Below are positions 46,191 through 57,589 of a stretch of DNA of 64,000 bases, one piece after another. The notes under the pieces were generated by a model. It ran no database searches. It was not told the DNA's origin and saw nothing but the letters and a program-made list of their open reading frames with translations. Position numbers and translations under genes: made by a program. The stretch spans positions 1-64,000 of the forward strand of contig JADQWC010000228.1 in the NCBI GenBank assembly GCA_017979445.1, read 5' to 3'. How positions within the stretch are numbered: position 1 is the stretch's first letter; every line of letters begins with the position of its first letter. Origin of the DNA: Akebia trifoliata. Lineage: Eukaryota; Streptophyta; Magnoliopsida; Ranunculales; Lardizabalaceae.

Positions 46191-49100
46191 GTAACTCCAA
46201 CTGCATTACTTATACCTATACCCATTTTAGTAGTTATGGGGTACAATTATGGGTATCTATGGGGTATGCATTCCTGTGTTACTCATAATTGTTACCCATA
46301 AGTTGTTTAATAATATTTTAATTCAATTCAGATTTTAAAGTTTCTCAAATTGACTTATTTTCAATCTAACGGCTTGAATTTTTATCCTAAAAAATGAAGT
46401 TGGATAACCAAGTGGGAGTACCTAATTTGGATATCGAAAATGTAAAGACCCAAAAAATGGTGAGGGATGGGGCCTTGCATTAGAGACACCATTTATGAAC
46501 TCCACTACCCAAAACAACAGTTAGGAGGGAATGAATACTTGAAAGCACCCTCAACAACAAAATCCTCGTGGGAAATACATGGATCTCGTTGTTTTTGGAA
46601 TTGCGACCTAGTTTAGGTCTAGGAACTATAAATTGATTCCAAATTGAATTCAATTGATCTACGATAAAAACAATGAGTATGAGGGTCAAATTATGGGTTT
46701 CGGAAGGTCTTAGGCATCGAGCTTGTCTGATTGAAACAATCGGTCTCTACTACGATCCAAGACTATATTATGTTCAACGGGAAAGACTAAAGTCAAACTA
46801 TGGGTCAAAGTCAAACCTAAAGTCAATTAAGGGAACTAAGGTCAAAGTCAAACCTACCTAGATCAAACCTAAATCAACTATAAGACTATAAATCAAAGGT
46901 CAAACTTAGATAATCAAATTAAATTGAAAAATCCCACCAAGTCAACTTGTAAAAATTTTGAAAAATGATTTGAAAAACGAAAAGAAAAAGAAACTATTTT
47001 TTTTGTGGTCGGACCTGAAGTGACTTCTCAGGTTACTTACGTATTCCAGATTTCTCTCGAGATCAACTGAACATAGTTCGAAAAATGCGGGCGAAATCTC
47101 AAGAAAATACAGAAATAAACGAGTTGACTTGGGCTGTTTAAAATTCGATAAAAATTGATTTAGTCTACTCAAAATTATTTTATTTATTTTTTTAAAATTT
47201 GAAACATAGATTTTTGAAAAAAAAAAAAAAGAATATGCTGACTCATTGAGTTAAATTTTTTTTTATGTGATGAGTTGACTTGACGAAAAACTAGGAAATT
47301 TTAAAAAAAATGACTAACCTTAAAATATGATGATTTGATTGCCGAGGTCCCTTCAAGAATCATCGAATGTTGTTGTAATGACTTGGACTTGAAAATCGAG
47401 GCTAAAGAGGTTTATGGATTATTGGAACTGAAATTGATACCTATGAGGGTTGTGCAAGGAGGGTGGTCGAAACTTATGCGGCGGCTAATGAGACTAAAAA
47501 TGAAACATATGAGGGCTGTTAATGGGACTAAAATCAAACTGGAGGCTGTTAATTGGAGTGAAACTGAAACCTATAGGGTTGGTTAAGGACAAAAAAGAAG
47601 GGGACAAGCGATGGGTTTGACTGCTGTGGGTTGAAACTAAATGTGGATGTGAAATTAATATAGTTTAATGGCAAGGTTTGCTCTTGAGGTCATGAAGAAG
47701 ATGATGGTGAAGTAGGAGTTGTTATAGTGTGTGCGGCTTGGCTGAATGATAGAAACGATGGAAGTTCGATTGGAGGTTGACTTGAAGAAGAGGTCTTCTT
47801 CTTCTTCTCTTTTTTTGTAGCGATTTTTTCTTCCAATCCCCGTCTTACTATTTTTTTCCTTTCTTCCAGATTTTTTTTTGCTTCCTCCCAAATGCGAGAA
47901 TGGGTGAGGTTGTATTTATAGAGAAAGATGAGATGGAGATAATCCATGAAAGACTTTCTTATTTTTTTTCTTTTGGCTGAACATGTATTAGAGAAGGTTG
48001 AGTCCCATTAGGACACCCTCACTCTCTAGAGCGAACCATGAGGATTGAAATTGAGTTCCATAGGGGCTTTCTCTCCCTTATATAGGGTCAGATTCCGTAA
48101 ACACATATTGTGACTCACATTGTGACACAGTGTTTTGTCTTATATGGGCAAAATGTTTGGAATGGGCTGATTTTTTGTGAGGATGTCTCTATGGTGAGGA
48201 GATCATCCTTGCCAAAAATCAGCTCAATATGAAACTTCTAGCCCCATGTTTACAAGTTGAAAAATTTTAGACTGTCCAATTTTTGTAAATCAATTTTGAT
48301 GGGGTTAGAAGTTTTGGAATGGGATGATTTTTTGCAAGGATAATCCCCTCATCACAGAGATCATCCTCACAAAAAATCAGCCCATTCCAAACCTTTTTGC
48401 CCATATAAGACAAAAACGGTGTCGCAATGTGAGTCGCAATATGGGTCGTAGGAACGCTACCCATCTATATATATATATTTTGTTTCTTATTTCTCTTGGC
48501 CGGTCCACATAGAATCTCTTTAGTGAGCTCAAATGCATAGGATAACGATCCCATGCATCTCAAGTGTATGCAATAAACTTCCTCCTCTACTTCAATTAGT
48601 TAACTTAATTAACTTTTAATTTTAAAATTTAATTGATTGGGCGATCGATGAGTTCATGATTAGATTGTTTCAATGATTTGAATTTTAATCGATTCAAATT
48701 TTGTTAAAAATGAATTTTTTGATTAGATTGGATGAATTCAAAGTGGTTGAATTTCAATTTTAATTTGTTGCTTGATTTCAAATCCTGATCGAAATTGATG
48801 ATTGGTTTGATTATTTTCTATTTTCATTGATAGGTTGTTAATTCAATTTTCAACTTGTGACTGGTTTTGAATTTGATCGGAATTAGTGATTGACTGTTCG
48901 ATAAAGTTTCAATTATTCGAATTTAAGGTTTTAGATTTTTTACTTTTTGGTGAGAAATTCTTATCATTTCATGTGGCGATTGATGTTATTTTATGGGAGA
49001 AAATTCATCATTTTATGTGAAAATGTTTAGTCTTCTTAAGCCAAGATCTCTAAATGTTTTCAATGTGTGTGAATATTATTGAAAATTTATTTTTAGTCAC

Positions 49101-49655
49101 TTTTTCTTAAGAATCGAGGTTTTTAAGTAAAAGTCAAATGCTAAGGGGTATTTTGATAATTTTTTAATTATTTGTAAACTTCTCTGTTTTCACTGATTTT
49201 AATGTCGCTAAATTCGAAATCACATTCCGAGAGCACATTTTAGAGATGTGAGACCTACAAGGGGTATTTTCATCATTTTTTAAAATTTTGACGAATGATT
49301 TCATTTTGTTACAATGTGATTCTTTCTAAGTCTCAAAATCTCATTTTCTTAGTGTTATGAGGTCTCTAGGTCATCGAAACGTGTAGCGATCTTAAGTGTA
49401 CGTACTTGCTAAGTCGAATATAAATGTACGACGATCCTAAGCATGTGTAATTTCTAAATTGCATTCCGAGAAAAGAGAGAATAAGGAAGGACTGGGAAAT
49501 GAAATAGGAAAGAACCTCTCACAAGCTTTTGAATCTTAAATATATCATGCGCTCATTATTAGGAATCTACAACAATCGAGTGACGAATTGTCAAATTAGA
49601 TGATCACGAAATGGGGTGTCGATAATACTACGTTGGAGTTGCTCTAATAGTATTT
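46190..49655. mobile_element. MITE split by a long LTR-like block
   Basis: The outer ends AGAGTAACTCCAACTGCATT (about 46188) and, complemented, near 49625-49655 (CGTTGGAGTTGCTCTAATAG) look like one MITE. Between them, from TGTAAAGACCC at 46441 to about 49626, is a block of about 3.2 kb with no long ORF. On the minus strand it has a TATA box (CTATAAATACAACC, near 47910-47920) followed by a polypyrimidine-poor leader, as in a plant LTR promoter. I read it as a solo LTR or LARD-like remnant. No target duplication was found. Confidence 0.4.
48080..48475. repeat. fold-back element, arms of about 180 bp
   Basis: The left arm (about 48080-48250) and right arm (about 48297-48475) pair over most of their length. 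Paired blocks include 'TTTGGAATGGGCTGATTTTT' and 'GTCTTATATGGGCAAAA'. The ends are TATATAGGGT-like. Probably a MITE inserted in the LTR-like block. Transcripts could form a long hairpin. Confidence 0.75.
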
Positions 49656-50301
49656 ACCCTTTTAGTACAATTATTAAATTGGTCACATCTAGGTTAAAGC
49701 TATCAACTCATTCAACCCATTTTGACACTTCTATCATGAACACATTGTTTTAAATCATGAAGCATAGAAAATATCTCAACTATCAATAATCATTTAAGGA
49801 TTTTTAAAATTACCAGTTTTTTTAGAATTTCGGAAAATCTTTTCAAAACATTTTTTTTTCAAATTTGTAAAATATGAATGGTGCTTTAAGATATTTTTCA
49901 AATAATTAAGGGTTGAGATTTTAGTTTGGGAAAGAAAAATACTTTCTTTATTAAGTTAGTAAGAAAATTTTCTTGACAACATTACCTTATGGCATCCTAA
50001 AAAATTATTCGATGCCACATAGATGTGGAGGACAAAATTCTAAGAACTTAAAAAAAAAATTCCTAAAAAATATGTAACTTATGTTTTTGATTTATGATTT
50101 TGTGACTTAATTTTTAGTAATGGCATTTTATTTTTTGTGGTGGAAATGGTACTTATTTTTCTAAGATTATAATTTTATTGAATGGGATACATGGTTTGGA
50201 CCAGATTATTTATTTAATAAATGTGTCGGGTTTGAGTTTAAGTTTTGGACACCATTATTAAATGGGTCGGATTTGATTTGGGTTAATTTTCATAAGAGTC
50301 G

Positions 50302-53300
50302 TGCTGGAGTGACCTTAAGATTGGACCTCAAATCGCACATCTTCACATGAAAGTGTATATGTGGCGTCCCGCCAAACGCTAACACAAATCCCAAGGCCAT
50401 CTCGAAGTACTAAGTGGCGCCTCGAAATTTCGGCATGGTCTCCTCTATTTATGTTAGCATTTCACGGAACTCAAACCTAATAAACCAATTTCAAACAATC
50501 CTGTATAAAGCAATATACCAACAATGAATAAGAAGGGGAAGACGAAAATTTTTTACGAACATCATAAGCGAGATCAGAGTTGCTCAAAAAAGAATAAAGA
50601 TATACATGATTACAAAAGTCCATCATCACTCTAACATAGTCTTCGCACTCGGCCCAAAACACTATGTACACTTCCTAAGACGAACAAACTCCTAAGGGAA
50701 GTAACCCCAATGCTCATCGGGTAATGGACACTGGTCGTCGATTTGACCAACTAAATGTTCCTTGGCTGATGGCTCAACACTCGCCTCCTCAAGCACCAGC
50801 TCTGCAACTAAAAAAATGGAAGGAAAGGGTGAGTAACAATGGTTACCTAGTAGGTCCACAAACAATTCCTACTAAGAATCTCCCATAACATGATCGAATA
50901 ATCATACTGCATCGTTTCAAAATATGTAAGTTTTACAATTAAAACTACGATTAACTGGAACATACGGCCAGAGATAAGCAGCTAAACAGTTTAAAAGTTA
51001 CACATAATATCAATCATTTATACTCATTATACAATTGTCTTTTTATGCAAAGACAGTTGACAACATTGAAATAATAGACATGCTTTGCAGTTTATAATTT
51101 GAAATATAACAACAAATACATAATACAAGTGGTGGAGTAATGTAATTTGAGCGTTGGGATTCATGACTGGATCGCTCCTAGTCGGGACATAATGTTACTA
51201 CGTAAATCTGTCTTTTAGTTCATAATTTTGTGGCTAGTCATGTCTACCACGCTTGCGAGACCAATTATCCAGCTCAGGCGGGTCGTTTGACGTGACCGTA
51301 AGCAATGGGTATCTTTTCGATGTATCAGAATGTTCGACTACTACTAGAGTGTTAGTGATTACTGACCAATCATCTTTGTCTATGCCTATCAGGCATACAT
51401 GTGATTTTCAAAATAACACTCCACTCGTATACAAATCACCTTTACAATACACGTTCACTGGTAAAGATAAGAAAGGAATATACCTGAATTTTAATTGTGA
51501 CTCCACTCTCATACGCGTCTCATATCACGTATGAGTTTGGTGGTCCTTATCGTACATCCCAAGATAGTACACCTCTCTGGATGATGTGACGTACTATCCC
51601 TTCAGGCATTCACGAACCTTTTAACAGCTCACAAAATAGTGTTATATGTATATATATATATTTCATTTAAAACAAAAGAGAAATTAACAGAACAGGGTTG
51701 AGAATGGATATCCAGTTCATATCATGCAACGGTGGCCACCCGGCCTAAAATAAAAACTGTACTCAACACATGCGCTAACATAATCTTAAATAAACATGCA
51801 ACCCTTTCATTAATAACCTGGATATCCTTTCACCAACTTACACACAATATACAATGTAAAAGGTAGACATCACCCCCTTAGGTGTGATTTTGACATTTTA
51901 CTGTTTCATCCATTTTTCCATTCTTTCGGTACTTTCACTTTTCATCTTTTCGAATCAAATAATTTATTTTTAATCTTTCAAAGTCATTTTTGAGTTTTTA
52001 ATTGAAAATCATCAAGGTTTATTCAAAACGAGATCTTGTGATGCACAGTACCTAAGCTGGCCAAAATGATAAAAGTTGGTAAAAATTTGGCTAAGTGTTG
52101 GAAACTCAATTTTTCTAAAGTTTTCAAAATTGAAAATGGATTTTTGGAAATGATCCACGAGATTCGATACCATATAAATTTCATAGCCTAATTCAAAGTG
52201 ACGCGAAAGTTATTACATTTTAAAAATTTGCCGAAAACGTTGAAATTTACGTTTTATTCTTAAAACCAAAATTCGGATTTTGATCATTTGAGATTTGGAT
52301 CTTGAAACCATTCCCATTGTTCCGAAATGGGGGGTAAAACCTTAATTTTATTAAAAAAACTTAAAGTAAATGAAAAGTAAAATGAAGGGTAGGAAATCAA
52401 GTGTAGGCAATGAGGAGGTCAAGGCAAAAGTCAGAACTCAGTTCTGAAGAGAACTGTTTCTATCGGTGGCTGTCAACGACAGAATCAGGATGCTGTTGGT
52501 AGAATCGACAGAATGCTCATTGGCAGGTGTCGGTGGGACCGACGGCATCTGCCGACAAAACAAAATTTTCTCGTGGTTCTTGATTTCGTTTGTGACAGAA
52601 GCCTCATTCTGTGGGTGGGACCGACAAAATGCCTTCTGCAGGTGCCGGTGGCACCGACCTTTCCCGCCGATAGTCCTGAACCTCATTCGAACCTTCGAGT
52701 TTTCGATCTCCTTTTCGAATTCTTCTTCTATTCTTCGAACCGTTCGACCCACCCACGAGTTTGTTATCAAAATTCGATAAAACCCATCAAAACAACTACT
52801 TTTACCATGAATTTTAAAACTAAACAAAAGTTTTCTACGATTTATCACTACAACACATTTTCAACAAAAATCCCTAAATGCACATTTTCAAAAATCTAAA
52901 GTTATCAATAGGAATTGAAAGTCCCCTACTTGTTTGTGGTTGTCAGACATGCTTAACTAACTTGAAAATCAAAGATTTGCAGTAAGGACTCGAGGTTGAA
53001 CGATTTCGGGGCCCAATGGTCGGGTTAGTTGCAAAACCTTCGATGGAGATGTCATTCCTCCCTCAACAACGATGGATCACTCTTCTTCAAACTAGGTGGA
53101 ACTCCAAGTGGGTAAAATCAAAACCCCTATTACTGATTTTTGGTGGGAGTCTAAGAGAAAAGAAAAGGAAATGGAGGTTGGATGGGGTGAGGACGTAGAG
53201 TTCAACAACGCCGACAATATTGCCTTCTTCGTCAAGGTTCAACTCGGCTTTGTTCACGCGAGAACGTGATGGAAATGGATTGAAACCTTTGGGTTGAAAA

Positions 53301-53904
53301 GTGGCTGTCGTTTGGTTCTTTGAAGAAGAAGAGAAAGGAATGAAATAAAAGAAAATCAGATTTCTTTTATAATAAAGTTGAGGGTATACTTGTAATTTTT
53401 CCATCATTTCTAGTTTCGATCGTAACTTAACTATTCGGACTCGGAAATTGATGAGTGAGTATACCATTTCGAAAAAAATTTCGTTGCAGACCTAACGGTG
53501 TCATCAAATCTTTTCGATTCTCACTCTAACGAAATTCCACTGTTTTGGGTCCCACTTAACGTGAAATTCAAAGATTTTATAACTTTTTCATCTGAACTTG
53601 AATTCGAACTTGCTTACAGGCTAATGTATATATTCCAATCCTTTTGAATCTAATAGCGAAGTCGATTTTCCTTTAAATTAATTATAACCATATTCGAGTA
53701 TTTTACTCTAAGTCTCTCCTTCGATATTTTTCTCGAAATCTCACCATTTAATTTTCTCGAGATATGAGTTGAAAATCCAGGTGTTACAGCATAGGAATCA
53801 TATATGCTTTTTTACTCGTATCTCGAGAAAAATCATCTATGGTTCCCATATAATTACATGAACGGGTGTGCAATGTGAGGTCCAATCTTAAGGTCACTTC
53901 AGCA
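50302..53904. mobile_element. MITE, family M1 copy 3, split by an LTR-like element
   Basis: 50302-50359 (TGCTGGAGTGACCTTAAGAT) and 53789-53904 (ending ATCTTAAGGTCACTTCAGCA) are the two halves of an M1 MITE, with the internal hairpin remnant at 53800-53840. The interior is the LTR-like block described separately. Confidence 0.75.
50360..53788 (-). mobile_element. long LTR-like element (solo LTR or LARD-like), 3.4 kb
   Basis: On the minus strand it starts TGTAACACCTGG and ends GGCGGGACGCCACA, i.e. TG...CA. It is flanked by GTATA (50355-50359) and GCATA (53789-53793), a 5-bp target duplication with one change. There is no gag-pol ORF. A minus-strand TATA-like TTATTATAAAAG near 53355-53370 is followed by a CT-rich leader. 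ORFs on both strands near 52.4-52.9 kb overlap each other and match nothing I know. The lack of coding sequence and lack of an obvious second terminal repeat favour a solo LTR. Confidence 0.6.
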
Positions 53905-54173
53905 TTAATCTTTTCATAATACCATTACCTCAACATGACATGAACGCAACACAGCTCGACTTATTGCCACCCCCTAATCCTAAAGATGCCATTGGTCACT
54001 GATCCTATGATATTTTGACCCCACATATCTTATCATGCTTGATGGATCTAACCATTAGATCCGAGGGTTTTTCGTCATGATCCAAGACTCATATGATAAA
54101 AGAATTAGGGTTTCAAACCTTATAAACAAATCCAATTGCTAAAAAGTAAATGTGAGACTCACTTTTAGTAGGG

Positions 54174-54885
54174 CTGTCAATTGTCAATGGGTTGGGGTTG
54201 ATTTTGTACCAATATGATGAGGAATGGATTGGACCCATAATTGATTGGGTAAGAATCATCCTTATCAAATCTCAATGGTAGGATCCAAATCCAATCCAAT
54301 AACAATTTGATATACAAAATCTAAACAAACTTCATATAATTAAACAAAATCTATATTATAATTATATACTTTCTCACTTTTTAAGTGATAAATTTGGAAG
54401 TCCAACTCAAAACCAATTAGCAATGAGTGGAGAAGCCCAAGATCTTATAAGGAGTGAGATATGGCAAATTTGTGTCCGATGTGCGACTAAACTCAACACG
54501 TCCCTACACGTGTGGGTCAGACTAGGCCAAAACACGTGGAGATATAAACAAGGTGACGTGGATGAGAGAAAGACTTGCTCTGATACCATGATAAATTTGG
54601 GGGTCCAACTCAAAACCAATTAGCAATGAGTGGAGTAGCTTAAGATCTTATAAGGATTGAACAAGGCAATTTGTGTCCGATGTGGAACTAAACTCAACAT
54701 TAATTGATCGGGTATGTATTGGATCAAGATATGATTGGTCTAGAATCGACCTAACAAGATATCGGATTAGAACCTTAGAGGATCGAATCCTTATCGGAAT
54801 CCAAACTCTTTGTTCAGACAAAATGATATCGGAGAATGAATAGGATTTCGAGTTTGATCCTATCTATTGACAACCATAGTAACAA
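54174..54885. mobile_element. hAT-like MITE split by a TRIM
   Basis: Ends TAGGGCTGTCAATTGTCAAT and CTATTGACAACCATA form short imperfect inverted repeats. The GGATTGGA/ATCCAATCC-rich interior is typical of such plant MITEs. A TRIM is inserted at 54386-54699. Confidence 0.5.
54386..54699 (-). mobile_element. complete TRIM retrotransposon, 314 bp
   Basis: Two direct terminal repeats, 54386-54498 (113 bp) and 54589-54699 (111 bp), begin TGTTGAGTTTAGT and end AAATTTATCA on the minus strand. The primer-binding site TGGTATCAGAGC, complementary to initiator tRNA(Met), directly abuts the 5' repeat (54588-54574). A short purine stretch (GTAGGGACG) precedes the 3' repeat. TTAAG (54381-54385) and TTAAT (54700-54704) are the probable target duplication. 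The interior is about 90 bp and non-coding. This is a textbook terminal-repeat retrotransposon in miniature. Confidence 0.9.
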
Positions 54886-55742
54886 ATTGGGATTTAAGAA
54901 AATTTGGCAAGGGAAAAGATCAAAAAAAAATTGAAAAACATTAAAATATACTATTACTTAACGTAATGTTCAATAAAGTTATAAAATTTCATATTAAAAT
55001 ACAATAGAAAAATATAATTTTCAACGCTTTGTGAGTAAACCAGGATAAAATTATGGATTGAAAGAAATTGAAGTAATAATGACTTAAAAAATTGGAGAAT
55101 TTTGACATTATGTTGACGACCCTACGTTTTATTAGTCTTAAATGATTCAATAAGATTTAGATTGGGTTTAGGACCCACGATTTTATCGATTGTATCACTA
55201 TCCAAAAGAATCGAAACCTAAAACCCATCTGAAACTGACCCAAAACTCCACCCAAACCCTGACCAAGCCAAACCCAAGTTGGTTATGTTTCCCTACCTTA
55301 AAATTAGATCGACTCGAAATAGGCCCAATTTTGTACCTAATACTTGATCTGGTGCAGATTGCGTATTTCACTTTAAAAACTTAGGGTGTGTTTGATTGGA
55401 TGGCCATGAAAATTTTAAATTCAACGATGTTTGAAAGCGAGAAATATGATTTGCCAAGCACAAGAGATTTGTAGTTTGAGGCAACTAATCTTGTCTCACC
55501 CCTTTCCATAACAAAATGATTTACCATGACATCACATTTGGATCTCATAAATTCATTTTTATTTTTATTTTTTATGTTTGACCTTGATATAAATCCAATA
55601 TAATTGCAACAAATGACCCTATAATCAATGTGGTAAGTCTTCATAGTTACAAAAGTATCATTTTTTATTTATTATTATATAATATTTAAAAATCCTTTAA
55701 TCTGTATTTTAAATCTACAAATAAACCTTATTGATACATGTT
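54886..55742. other. intergenic, no gene seen
   Basis: AT-rich with a 'GGGTGTGTTTGATTGGATGG' MITE-type end near 55384. No coding exon was identified. Confidence 0.45.
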
Positions 55743-56050
55743 TGCTTGTACCATCTTAGATTTCAAATCTTACTAAAGGTTTTGAGCTCAAATGGATTAC
55801 CAAATTGGCAAAAACTCAAATCCAAAATATAAAATAATTTCTTTAAAAAAAATGATTTTTTTGGATTTGATCCAAGGTTTTGAAAATGGATGGAACTCCC
55901 ACCAAACTCCCAAATTTAAAATTAAAATTTAACAGTGAAAAATAATATTAATTTTTTTTTTTAAAGTTCATAGAATTTGTTATTTACATCTCTGTGGCAT
56001 TAGATCATGTTTTTGGATGCCACAAGATGAGCTCAATGACATTTGTAAGA
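55743..56050. mobile_element. repeat family A, copy 3
   Basis: Shares 'CTCAAATGGATTACCA', 'GATCCAAGGTTTTGAAAATGG', in part, and 'ATCATGTTTTTGGATGCCA' with the copies near 11.8 and 16.4 kb. Confidence 0.65.
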
Positions 56051-56129
56051 TTTGAAATCTATTATTTTTGTGTTGTTAATTTACAAAAAATAAACATAAA
56101 AGAAATAAAATAACAAAATAATGAATAAC

Positions 56130-56960
56130 AAAAAGCTACCAATTGGACTCAATTATTGATTTGAATAGAACGAGGCTTGTATTGAATACAATAGCCTTAA
56201 AACAGATTTCGGCCATGCAATGTGCTAGTAGTCTCTGGATGTCTATCTCCCAAGATACAATGCTCCACATGTGTACAAAACATCACTCCAAGTATACATG
56301 TATAATCAAACTTGTATTGTTTTTGTACTCTGAAAGACTCGTGAATAATCTCTTGAAAATAAAAGGTGCTATGCAACAAAATAAAAATAAAAAATTTGAA
56401 TGATCCTAAAGAGAGAATAAATGAGAATTTATGGAATTAAAAGTGTCTCTTTGAATATTCACTAAGATTGGTGAAAAGTATGTTTTGGTTGTGATTGTTC
56501 GAATAGACACCACATTTGTGTGGATGTCCCTATTAGAATACCCACCACTTTTGTTTCTTAGAACAATCACGAGTTGTGACTAAATGAGTTCAACTCATTG
56601 GATAAAAAAACTCAAATAAATTTTTGTAAAAGTGGGTCTTTCATTCACATTCACGTGAGACTTAAATATGAGATTTGTATCTCCCATGTGCGCGCATTGC
56701 ATGTGCACACATGCACTAAGGTTTTTCGAACCAATGGGTCCAAATTTCATTTAAAACTCATGGGCCCTCATGTGCATGTGGACTTTTCCCATATCTCTCT
56801 CACACTTACTACACTATGTGAGAGTTTCCATATAAGAGTTATGCTCTTTAGTTGTTTATATCCGATGTGGGACTAAACTATTTACACCACAACTTAATCA
56901 AACTACTTTCACTTCTATTTCTATTCAAACATTGTAATAAATCTCAAAATTTTCCAATAA
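56130..56960 (-). mobile_element. probable 3' LTR of the decayed copia element
   Basis: It lies downstream of the copia RNase H on the minus strand. Read on that strand it holds a leader with CCCACATCGGATATAAACAA, a 'CTTATATGG' near-TATA stretch and a late GGGAGATAGACATCCAGAGA segment of the kind found near the end of copia LTRs. The ends and target duplication were not resolved. Confidence 0.45.
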
Positions 56961-57589
56961 TCCCCTACGTAAATGAAGAAAGTTGAAATAGAAAAGGAAT
57001 ATAATAAAATATTTTAAAAACATAGAAAGTACAATAGAAAAAATCATGCATTAGGAGAAGCAAATTGTGCTTTTAAACTTTTCTTAGTGAGAGTCTATCA
57101 GATTTATTAGATTACGCAATGAACATAAGTTTTGAACTGTTTTGTCTTTCGTGTAAATAAAGACAACATACTTCGCACGTTTTCTTTCCAACCATAGTTA
57201 TTTCTTACGATTGTATTCATTTTGGTCTTGAACATTTCCAGATTCATGAGTGCTATAAAGAATCCAGTCTTTTAAGATTATTATAAAATCGACCTAGTTT
57301 TACACTTACATAAGTGACATCATATTAAGAGTACCTTACTGTACCTTATTTGCAAAAACAAGATATATATTTCATTAAAAATATAACTTATCCTAGACAT
57401 TCACTACATGCAATACTTAATGCATCACAAAAATGGGTTACTTACAACTACTTAATGCAATGCTTATCGATTGAGTCAATTACAACTAGTTTTCTTATTG
57501 AACATAGTCTATGAGATCTCCAATCACAAAATTGGATTTCTATTAAGGTGACTCATAAATATAGATTTTAATTCTATTTCTCTTGACAT

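Noticed and set aside
52438..52899. Overlapping ORFs of 104-136 codons on both strands as genes
   Set aside because: They lie inside the LTR-like block, overlap each other on both strands and match no family I recognise. Lack of stops here probably reflects locally higher GC.
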